The position numbers and the translations under genes are program-made. From Branchiostoma lanceolatum (Eukaryota; Chordata; Leptocardii; Amphioxiformes; Branchiostomatidae), in assembly GCF_035083965.1 (NCBI RefSeq), contig NC_089727.1, positions 1,245,501 through 1,309,500 of the forward strand: DNA of 64,000 nucleotides, given 5' to 3'. The number at the start of each line of letters is the position of its first letter. Position 1 is the first letter of the stretch. The notes under the pieces are model-generated. The model saw only the letters and a program-made list of their open reading frames with translations. It made no database searches and was not told the DNA's origin. This document shows, one piece after another, positions 1 through 9,200 of the stretch.

Positions 1-244
1 ACTTGAGGATCAACAAAAACACGATGTTTGTGGGGTGAAGTAGTCTCTACCTTGCGGTACAAAGTTTGAAAGGTGAATGCAGACAGACTCAAGTTTTCCT
101 GGGCTGTGAACAAAGCTTGAGTCATTGACTGTCACTCACCATTCATTCATTCATAATTATTTCGCCTTAATCTTTGGTCTTTATTAACCGATGTACCCTT
201 AAAAGTGGCCTTGTCTGAAGATGGACTTGATGTATAAATTGTTG

Positions 245-812
245 CCTAAACTCTCTCTACAGGAAACATGTTCAGCGAGGCCAAGAGAACGTCGTTGGTC
301 CTGCTGCTGCTCCTCCTGACGGAAAGCGAGCCGGCTGCGGCAGCCTGTGTTAACTTGTTGCTTGTTGTAACTTGTTGCCTAAACTCTCTCTACAGCAAAC
401 ATGTTCAGCGGGGCAGAGAAAACGTCGTTGGTCCTGCTGCTGCTGCTCCTGATGGAAAGCGAGCCGGCTGCGGCAGCCTGTGTTAACTTGTTGCTTGTTG
501 TAACTTGCTGCCTAAACTCTCTCTACAGGAAACATGTTCAGCGGGGCAGAGAAAACGTCGTTGGTCCTGCTGCTGCTCCTCCTGAGGGAAAGCGAGCCGG
601 CTGCGGCAGCCTGTGTTAACTTGTTGCTTGTTGTAACTTGTTGCCTAAATTCTCTCTACAGGAAACATGTTCAGCAACTTGCCAAGGCAGAGAAAACGTC
701 GTTGGTCCTGCTACTGCTCCTCCTGATGGAAAGCGAGCCGGTTGCGGCAGCCTGTGTTAACTTGTTGCTTGTTGTAACTTGTTGCCTAAACTCTCTCTAC
801 AGGAAAAAAAAA
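245..812 (+). repeat. Tandem 133-bp repeat carrying splice acceptor, start codon and signal peptide
   Basis: Five start codons in the same local context lie at 268, 401, 534, 667 and 813. The first three intervals are 133 bp; the last is 146 bp because of a small insertion just after the 667 start. Each unit holds a pyrimidine-rich acceptor (CTCTCTCTACAG), a short leader, an ATG and about 75 bp encoding a Leu-rich signal peptide. It then jumps back to intron-like sequence (TTAACTTGTTGCTTG) at a point matching CCTGTG of the last, functional copy. Only the unit starting at 813 continues into the LRR domain. Since 133 is not a multiple of 3, successive units change frame. The block looks like repeated duplication across an intron-exon border. 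Confidence 0.85.
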
Positions 813-2093
813 ATGTTCAGCGGGGCAGAGAAAACGTCGTTTGTCCTGCTGCTGCTCCTCCTGACGAAAAGCGAGCCAGCTGCGGCATCCTGTGGCTTCT
901 CCTCCATCCCCTGCACACCGCCCGCCTGCGTCTGCCGCAGCGGCCGGCAGCTCACCTCCGTCCCGCAGGACCTGCCGGACAACACCACCGCACTCATCCT
1001 GGAACAGAACTGGATCCAAGCCGTGCACCAGGCCAACTTCTCCCGCTACGGGAGCTTAGAAGCGTTAGATCTCAGCTATAACTCCATCTCCCGCATCGAT
1101 AGTGGGACGTTCGTCCACCTGACCGAGTTAACTCGGCTCGAGCTGTCAGGAAACGGTTTGAACACTCTCTCGGCTAACGCCTTTGCGGGACTCGGGAATC
1201 TGGTGAGCTTGGGTCTGAGCGCAAACCACCTCACCAGTCTGGTCGGGACCATGTTTGCGGGATTGGGTAGCCTGACACAGTTGTACCTTAACGGTAACCC
1301 GCTGTCCACCATACAAGATAACCCCTTCGCGACCCTCGGCAGTCTGACGGTGTTGAACCTTCACCAGAACCTCTTAACCGGTCTCAAAGCCGACATGTTT
1401 GGCGGGCTCTCAAACCTAGAGACTCTCACGCTGGATTACAATCAGATCGTCAGCATCGAATCCGACACCTTCCGCGGCAACGGGAAGCTCAAACGTCTGT
1501 CATTGACGGATAACAAGATCAGCACCATCCCGGATAACACCTTCGCGCATCTCTACCAGGTTGTGTACATGCAGCTGTCCGAAAACCACATCAGCGAGTT
1601 TAATGTGGAAGCCTTCCGGCCTGACATTACATGGTGGTCGTTGCTTGAGATGGAGGACAACCGCATGGAGACTCTTCCGGCCGCGGCGTACGACCTACTG
1701 GCCTCCTTCGCAGCGGTTACCCTTGGCAACAACCCCTGGCAGTGTGACTGTCGGATGGCTCCCTTTAAGCAGAGGATGAACGGGACTCACGCATTTGAAA
1801 GTCAAATCGTATGTGCCGGACCCGATAACCTTGCAGGGAAAAGCTTGCTGCATAATGTAAGTGTTTCTGATATGGTCTGTGCGCAGTCGACAACTGCTCA
1901 GCCTGATACCACCCCAACGGCTTCCAGTGTCCAGGGCAGTACTCAAGGTGCTGACTCCAGTATGTCGAGCAGCACCCCACGTAACCAGGCCCAGATGACG
2001 AAGACCAATGCCGGCACCACTCCTTGCATATCCACCCTGCTTGTGTTTCTCGCTGCTTTTCTGGGGCAAAGTAGTAGGAGTACTTTATTGTAA
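813..2093 (+). CDS. Secreted or membrane-anchored leucine-rich-repeat ectodomain protein
   Basis: The protein has 426 aa, and I start it at 813 because that ATG leads directly from the last duplicated signal peptide into the LRR domain; the open frame extends upstream to 534 only through the repeat array. Order of parts: Leu-rich signal peptide (about 1-26), cysteine-bearing LRRNT (about 27-60; Cys 27, 34, 39, 41), roughly ten 24-residue LRRs (about 60-315), LRRCT starting NPWQCDC, a Ser/Thr-rich stalk (about 365-405), and a short hydrophobic C-terminal stretch (STLLVFLAAFLG). That tail could be a GPI-anchor signal or a weak membrane segment. LRRNT-LRR-LRRCT-stalk-anchor is the layout of lamprey variable lymphocyte receptors, but also of many ordinary invertebrate LRR proteins. 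It probably acts in extracellular recognition or adhesion; the ligand is unknown. The coding exon is unbroken, and an upstream noncoding exon is implied by the acceptor. Confidence 0.85.
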   Translation: MFSGAEKTSFVLLLLLLTKSEPAAASCGFSSIPCTPPACVCRSGRQLTSVPQDLPDNTTALILEQNWIQAVHQANFSRYGSLEALDLSYNSISRIDSGTFVHLTELTRLELSGNGLNTLSANAFAGLGNLVSLGLSANHLTSLVGTMFAGLGSLTQLYLNGNPLSTIQDNPFATLGSLTVLNLHQNLLTGLKADMFGGLSNLETLTLDYNQIVSIESDTFRGNGKLKRLSLTDNKISTIPDNTFAHLYQVVYMQLSENHISEFNVEAFRPDITWWSLLEMEDNRMETLPAAAYDLLASFAAVTLGNNPWQCDCRMAPFKQRMNGTHAFESQIVCAGPDNLAGKSLLHNVSVSDMVCAQSTTAQPDTTPTASSVQGSTQGADSSMSSSTPRNQAQMTKTNAGTTPCISTLLVFLAAFLGQSSRSTLL

Positions 2094-2230
2094 TTAGAAA
2101 ACAAAGCCTGGCTTTAAGAATTAGCGCGTATCAACACGCTCCTGTATGTATACAAGATGGTGCTTCTAGTCGTGTGTAACTCACGTGTATATATCTGGAA
2201 AGAGCGGCAAGGGCTGACTGGGCTATCCAG

Positions 2231-2236
2231 AATAAA
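2231..2236 (+). promoter_or_regulatory. Probable poly(A) signal of the LRR gene
   Basis: AATAAA lies 138 bp after the LRR stop codon and just before a short ATTC repeat. It is the nearest canonical signal downstream of the stop. Confidence 0.45.
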
Positions 2237-2518
2237 CAAAGGCTCATTCATTCATTCATTCATTCCCACCCTTCAACCCAGGGGGGGTTATACTGTGGTA
2301 TTACATTATATATGATAAGGCTAAGATTATCTTTTAAGCGGCAAGTTTTAATGTTAGATTACATGTACATGGACCCATCTTGTTATTCAGCTTGGCTGTT
2401 ACTTGGAACATTCAACGTACAGAAGATTGTGATAGTTTGTACATATTTGGTGAAGGTCTATGTCTCTGTCTTTCTCTGTACATATAGAGATAGAGAGAGG
2501 GGGGAGAGAGAGATAGAG

Positions 2519-2634
2519 TAGCCTAGGTGCCATCCTATTTCTACCGGGGCTCCTACACTCGCTACCCTAAAAAAATATTTTTTTAGGGTAGCGAGTGTAG
2601 GAGCCCCGGTAGAAATAGGATGGCACCCAGGCTA
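2519..2634. mobile_element. Foldback MITE, TAGCCTGGGTGCC family, copy 1
   Basis: This is a nearly perfect 116-bp palindrome. The left arm begins TAGCCTAGGTGCCATCC and the right arm ends with its inverse, GGCACCCAGGCTA. The arms meet at an A/T-rich centre (CTAAAAAAATATTTTTTTAG). It is flanked by AGATAGAG at 2511-2518 and 2635-2642, an 8-bp target duplication inside a purine-rich repeat. The same arms recur at 58240-58404. Confidence 0.85.
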
Positions 2635-3128
2635 AGATAGAGAGAGAAAGACTGCGTGTATCAGGTATATATCAATATTGTAGTCGGTGTACAATGATGT
2701 TTATTTCGTCACATTGTTATATATCTATATATATCTATGGGAATGTGGAATGATTTGATCCTGTTTTGCATCTAGTTTTGGTTCTGTTTGGTTCGGTCTC
2801 TACCCTGTCATGTACTGTTTTGACTGTTATATACTGAGTTGATATACGTGTTGTTACCTTCAACAACGTTTTGTTTGAAATTCATTTATGTTCATTTACC
2901 ATACGTACCACTTGTTTTCTTTGAATTGATTTGAATCAATATACCAGATGTGTTCCTTTTGTGTTGTCACTGTAATATATATATAATATTTTTTGTGTCA
3001 TTTTTACTGTTATTAACATCTACCAACACTATGTCAAGTGTATGTACTGAATTTGGTGTCCCATAAGTCCGTATGGGCTGGGCGACTTTATAAAGTCGCA
3101 GGACACGAAAATAAAATATTAATTCATT

Positions 3129-3187
3129 CATCTTTATCTATATCTATATCTATCTATGTATATATATCTATATCCATCTATCTATGT

Positions 3188-3230
<43 letters not shown>

Positions 3231-3233
3231 CAT
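3129..3233. repeat. Low-complexity TATC / TC / TA tract
   Basis: Compound microsatellite: TATC-type repeats, then a run of TC, then a run of TA. The short frames crossing it are not genes. Confidence 0.9.
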
Positions 3234-3235
3234 AT

Positions 3236-3438
3236 TTCGACGGGGCTCAACCTACGAATATGGAGGCCGCCTTCAGCATTTCATAAGAAATAGTTCTGCA
3301 CCCCTCTGAGCACCACACATGGAACGTTCCGCGGTGTCGATATTGTGACCCACATATGAGCAATTCGGTATGCCATGCACGCTGCCTTTCCCGATATGGT
3401 TTTGACCCAGGTTTATGCTTCGGTCCCATTTCCAATCC
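3236..3438. repeat. Direct repeat A, copy of the NHL gene 5' flank
   Basis: About 170 bp here match 3706-3872 in the same orientation. Shared blocks include ATGGAACGTTCCGC, GACCCACATATGA and CGGTATGCCATGCACGCTGC. The second copy sits directly upstream of the NHL gene at 4006, so this is probably the promoter or 5' region of a lost tandem gene copy. Confidence 0.75.
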
Positions 3439-3465
3439 GGGGCCCTACAGGGCTGTTTGCAAAAA

Positions 3466-3600
3466 CTGAACAAATTTACATTGGTCGTTTCTGAATGGTT
3501 TTGCATTATTAATTTCTTTATGTTGAGTTAGAAGAACAAAGATGGTTCCTTCAACCAGAAGGTCGATCTGGGGTTTGAGCCGGAGGACGTGCCAGTGTCA
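3466..3600 (+). pseudogene. Upstream fragment of an NHL-repeat gene
   Basis: The stretch around 3480-3600 matches 4890-5010 downstream (shared CATTTGGTCGTTTCTGAAT-like and GGTCGATCTGGGGTTT blocks). Its end also matches the coding sequence at 4261-4320 of the NHL gene. Only a small part of a repeat blade is left and no long frame is open. It is a relic of a tandem gene array. Confidence 0.65.
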
Positions 3601-3705
3601 CAATGTAAAAGGCGAATTTGTTGATCGGCGAAAGGTCACCTAATTTCAATATCGAACGTTCGCGTATATAATTTACGCCTAAAAATCCTGCCTGTCCCTT
3701 TGGGC

Positions 3706-3872
3706 GGGGCTCAAGTGACCTGCTAACACCGAGACCGCCTTTAACATTTGATAACAAACAGGTCTGCACCCCTCCGAGCACCGCACATGGAACGTTCCGC
3801 TGTGACGTCAATATGACCCACATATGACAGTCAATTCGGTATGCCATGCACGCTGCCTTTCCAATTTTGACC
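3706..3872. repeat. Direct repeat B, putative NHL gene 5' flank
   Basis: Second copy of the block at 3236-3438, ending about 130 bp before the NHL gene start. Position and duplication suggest promoter or 5'-UTR sequence; no motif in it proves that. Confidence 0.6.
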
Positions 3873-4005
3873 CAATTTTAGTCGGTGAGCTTCTCTGCCT
3901 GACTGGAGCTTCTCTGGCTGGCTGATACGATCTTGCTACCGTAGAGATCTGCTTGGAGATTTGTCAGGAAGCACTGGTCGGTCAGTTTAGTATCTCATTT
4001 TAAGA

Positions 4006-4945
4006 ATGGCGTCCAACACAATCAGCGATATCACCAACGTTCACGACGGAACCGACTCAGCGACGTCGTCTCAAATAACGCAGGTGCGGCCGGACGCGGT
4101 GATCGGCCATGGCGGCGCGAGTCTAGAACTCCTCAAAACGGTTGGGGAGGGGGGCAGTGAAGATGACCAGTTTAACGCTCCGACCTCGCTCGCTGTCACC
4201 GCAGAGGGAGACATTGTAGTGGCAGATGGCGGCAACTTACGCCTGCAGTTTCTGGACAAAGATGGCGCCTTCAAGAAAAAGGTCGATTTGGAGTTCAAGC
4301 CGGAAGATGTGGCGGCACTGACAAACGGTGAGCTGTTGGTGACAGGAGACGGACACGGGAGGATTCACGTACTGGACAAAGAGGGCGTGGAGATACGTGT
4401 CATCCAGGTGACAGGGGCTGCAGAGACATGGGCATCTACACAGGGGGTCGCTGTTGACGGTTTGGGGCGCATCATCGCCTATTGGCAACCAGGTTTTCGT
4501 ACTCAGTCCCAGCGGTGACGTCATGCTGAAGTTCGGGGACGAAGGTCAAGATCAGCATCAGCTGGGTCCCGACCTCCTTGTGGCCGCCAACAGCAGCGAC
4601 CAGATCATCATCAGTGACTTAAACAACCATAACATGAAGATATTTGACACGGACGGTCGTCATCTCTTCACGTGCGGGTCACAAGGCCCCGGACCTGGTC
4701 AGCTGGAGAACCCCCGGTCTGTCGTCACGGACAGCGAGGACAACATCATCGTGGCTGACTTCTACAACCATCGCGTTTCCCTGTTCAGTCCGGACGGCAA
4801 GTTTATCCGGCACGTGCTGACAGGAAAGGGCGAAGAGATGATGTTCAGTATGTTCAATCCAACGGGACTGGCAATGACTCCACACGGGCATTTGGTCGTT
4901 TCTGAATTTCTTTGCATGATTAGTTTCTTTAAGTTAGAAGGATAA
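4006..4945 (+). pseudogene. NHL-repeat (beta-propeller) protein, frameshifted
   Basis: The first frame (4006 to about 4480) gives the start MASNTISDITN and NHL blades with typical strings such as GDIVVADGGNLRLQFLDKDG. A second frame (about 4484-4945) continues the propeller with QVFVLSPSGDVMLKFGDEG, IIISDLNNHNMKIFDTDG and NIIVADFYNHRVSLFSPDG. The two join only across a frame change near 4475-4490, where a blade core is also shortened. The end (after GHLVVSE) runs into the segment duplicated at 3466-3600, so the last blade looks cut off. The family resembles the NHL half of TRIM2/3/71-like proteins without RING or B-box. Either this is a young pseudogene or the frame change is an assembly or allele error. 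Confidence 0.7.
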
Positions 4946-5047
4946 AGATGTTTCCTTCAAGAAGGTCGATCTGGGGTTTAAGCCGGAGGACGTGGCGGCA
5001 CTGACAAACGGCGAGCTGTTGGTGACAGGAGACGAGCTCCCCATACA
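4890..5047 (+). pseudogene. Downstream fragment of an NHL-repeat gene
   Basis: Positions 4946-5033 match coding positions 4261-4350 of the NHL gene (GGCGGCACTGACAAACGG and GAGCTGTTGGTGACAGGAGA blocks). They sit after the main gene has ended and lack the residues needed for a full blade. Together with the fragment at 3466-3600 this marks an eroded tandem array. Confidence 0.65.
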
Positions 5048-5049
5048 TG

Positions 5050-6184
5050 GCCTACTTGTTCACTGTCCCTTAAACTGTGTTCATGTGACTTTATTTCCCC
5101 CCATTGCTTGCTGACAACGCCCGATTTCTGTCAATCAAAAAGGTTATTCCCTGTCAATAGTGCAAAAAAAGGCTTATTGAAAAAAAATTTTATTCTCGCA
5201 CCATGATTAAGCGGGACAATGCTTAGTGTTAGGGTTATATAAAGGTTACGGTTAGGATTATGTTTTATTCACAGGAACTGTATCTGCATCTATATAGCCG
5301 GTATAACCACCGTAACACACCAGCTACCTGTCAATATAGCGAAAAACATTCAGGCTAGCTAATCCTTCTTGAATCGATAGCGGGGAAGAATTCTTATTGA
5401 CAGGGTCATTTAACGTTACATATATACATACAACTAGATCATGCAGACCATTGGGTTTCTATATACTCACTTATATCAAGGAGGTTAAGGAAAAAGGCAA
5501 AAAATGCTGTAAAATATCTATATGCTGTAGGATAACAGATAATGGCATGCTTTCCCATACAATTACTATTTCACACTCTAATTTATAAATAATTTTCCGT
5601 CAGGCACATTGTATATCCACATTACATATTCAACAGAGACAAATAAGCGTACTTCGATATCAATAAAGGTGAAAGGTTTGGTGCCGTTGTGCGCCCTTTT
5701 ATATCTCTGTATGATCAACCTTTGAATGAATGTTGGCAGTTATGAAACTTTGTATTTTGGGGAGCATTGGTAAGGCTGAAAATGTTTGGCAAAAAATACT
5801 AATTTCAAGCACTCTTAAAGTGCTCTCTCGTTAAACCATTATTTCATACATGCATAAAACGTTCTTTCCCGGACACTCCTGCCCCACTTGACCGAAACCT
5901 CTGCTTGGAGAATACCTGCTGGGTAGTTCTATGGCCCCTACGTGGCCCCATGGGACACCTTGCGGCTGCCGGGCTATTTTTTGGCCCAACCGGGACTCCG
6001 AATCATTCTAACCCGGGCTTAAAATCAACGCGGGACCCAGTAACAAATAGACTCCTTGAGCTAATCTTCAGGAACCCGGCAGTCCATGCACCGGGATGGT
6101 TGGTAGGAAACCAACGTTACTCAGTAGCACACGCAGCATTTTTGTTCAGAAACAAACACGGGTTGAGAGATGATGAGGCTATGC
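5050..6184. other. No gene recognised
   Basis: AT-rich sequence with no long frame, no recognised domain and no clear repeat. It separates the NHL relics from the 3' end of the minus-strand gene. Confidence 0.6.
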
Positions 6185-6227
6185 TTTATTTGGCGTACAT
6201 TCAGAGCTGGAAAAGGACTTGTTGTTG

Positions 6228-9200
6228 TCACCAGAGGAAGATGGAGCAGCCGTCCTCCCGCGCCAGGGCCAGCAGACAGTCCAGGACCACCAGCATGTCG
6301 TACCTGAAGGGGTCCGGCACGAGACGGCCCACCGCCTCCCGGAGCAGCTCCGGGTCCTGGTAACCTGGGGATAGAACACGCGTAACTATGGCAACCTGGG
6401 GATAGAACACGCGTAACTATGGCAACCTGGGGATAGAACACAGGTAACTATGGTAACCTGAAGGGGTCCGGCACGAGACGGCCAACAGCCTCCCAGAGCA
6501 GCTCCGGGTCCTGGTAACCTGGGGATAGAACACGCGTAACTATGGTAACCTGGGGGATAGAACACGCGTAACTATGGTAACCTGGGGATAGAACACAAGT
6601 AACTATGGTAACCTGGGAGATAGAACACGCGTAACTATGGTAACCTGAAGGGGTCCGGCACGAGACGGCCCACCGCCTCAGCTCCCGGAATAGCTCCGGG
6701 TCCTGGTAACCTGGGGATAGAACACGCGTAACTATGGTAACCTGGGGATAGAACACGCGTAACTATGGTAACCTGAAGGGGTCCGGCGCGAGACGGTCCA
6801 CCGCCTCCCGGAGCAGCTCCGGGTCCTGGTAACCTGGGGGATAGAACACGCGTTACTATGGTAACCTGGGAGATAGAACACGCGTAACTATGGTAACCTG
6901 AAGGGGTCCGGCACGAGACGGCCAATAGCCTCCCAGAGCAGCTCCAGATCCTGGTAACCTGGGGGATAGAACACGCGTAACTATAGTAACCTTGGAGACA
7001 GAACACATGTAAATATGGGGACCATGGGGACAGAAAAACGTAACTTTGGTAACCTGGAGGATAAGAACACGCGTAACTATGCTAACCTGGGGGACAGAGC
7101 ACAGGTAACTATGACATCTCTTTTTAATTCAACAGTGTTCATGTCTGAAGATAGATAATCAGAATAAAGTTCTGATTACCTTTCTGGTGCACGAAGCTGT
7201 ACTTGTCCCAGTCCGTGGGGAACTTGCCGAAGCGCAGCATGACGTCCGTCATGAAGAACGGGTGTCTCTGGAAGTCGAACCCATACAGACGCAGGGTCGC
7301 CGTGACGCGCCCCAGCTTCCGGGTCAGGAACTCTTTCTCATCCGGGTCACGCTCCAGGCGAACCAGGTCCCCGATCGTGCGCAGACTGAAGCTTTGGTCC
7401 GGAAAATGAATGAATGAATGAATGAATACTAGATTGGATTAATGATTTGATTGGTAAATAGATCAGACCATGCATAGCAAGTACAGGTGAAAATATTTAA
7501 AAAACAAAAGTTCTGCTGCAGTACCGAGATCACATACCAGGGGGCTCAAATCAACCTTGACCTTCGTCTTCCGAACATCTACCCACATACGTTGACTACA
7601 ATATCCGGAAACATGAACAGACAGACAGCCAGACACACACACACGCACACACACACAGACACACACAAAACTATATCTCCATTTTTCAATAAATGATAGA
7701 ATGAATGATCTATTGTTTATATAAGTATTTGACAACAAATTGGCTGCATCAAATTGCTAAGAAAAAAGGGTAACGAGTACAGCATGAAAACTCATCAGAC
7801 TGCGTTCCAACTAACAAAAAAGTTTCACTAGATTTTCGGCTGCCCTTCATCAGGTCCGACTGACTAGTCACTTAGATCACGTGACCTTATAGGGCATCCC
7901 AGATTAAAAGGGACCTGTGTTAATTGATTTCTTAAAATGGCTAAAAACAATTGATTTATTGATTATTGATAATCACCTGGCAGGATCGACCTTTTGTCTC
8001 GGAAAGACGGACACTAGCACGCGCTGTTCCAACTGGTGGCACACCTCCCCCAACAGACGTGCCTCTCTGACGTCATGGGATTCGGACGACCTTCGCGCTC
8101 TTCCATCCATCTCCTGTCCTCCCCCCGCAAAACTGCCCCTCTCAGAAAAGCTCCCTCCGAGACCGGAGTCGTTGACCTTGGATTGAGTTGAATCCTTAGT
8201 CTCAAACTGGACTGCAGTACCAGAATGTTCCGCATGGGGGCGCGGGATGTACAGCTTGGGTGCTGAAGCGCCTTCCACTGAGCCTGTCGCGGGAAGTGGC
8301 AGCGGTCCTCGCCTCCGCATGTCGCGCCACAGGCACTGGTGGTCGCGGACCGTCGAGTCCAGGTCGATCAGGGTCCGCTCCAGGTGGTGCAGAACCCGCT
8401 TGATCTCCCGCACCGAGCTCTCCAGCCAGACGGGGTCGGGGCCTGACGCCTCCTGTGCCCGACGACGTCTGCCGGTGTCTCTCGATGATCGCACCGAGCT
8501 CTCCTGCCAAGTGGGGTCGGGGCCTGACGCCTTCGATGCCCGACGGCGTGACGCTGTATCTCTCGATGATCGCACCGAGCTCTCATCCAAGACTGGGTCG
8601 GGGCCTGGGGCCTCCCGTGCCCGACGACGTGTGCTTGCGTCTCGCGGTGGTCGGAGGGAGGACAGCTCCTTCAGACACCTGCCCAGTCTCCGTCCCGACA
8701 CCGAGGCGCCGCCGCTGTCGTCCTCGGAGCAGAGCTGCGACAGGTCCGAGAGGGACTGGCACTCGTCCGCGGACAGGAGGCCCTGGTGCCACGCGATGAC
8801 CAGGCTGATGAGGGATATCTGTAGGAGAAAATGGTATTTCTGATTCATCGATGAAAGACTATCTGAAACGTCTGACCCCTTGGAGAATCTGTCCAGTTCA
8901 CATATGTATGGAGATGTCCCGATCCCGTCTTAGCTGGTGTGTTACGCCTAATGGCGGTTGTACCGGCTATATAGATACAGATATTTATTTTTGTAAATAC
9001 ATAGCGTGTTAATGTTGTAAATGCAAAATCATAGTCAACTATATTACAAAGGTTTAGCATATTGATCTAAGTTGAAGTCAGGCTCTTGAAGTGTGTGAGG
9101 TTAGAAATCGTGTAGCAGAAAAGAAGAAGTTATTCATAACTGACCTGTTTGAGCTCCGCGTTGCACTTGAAAAGTTTCAGCTGATTCCGGAGAAGGTCGT

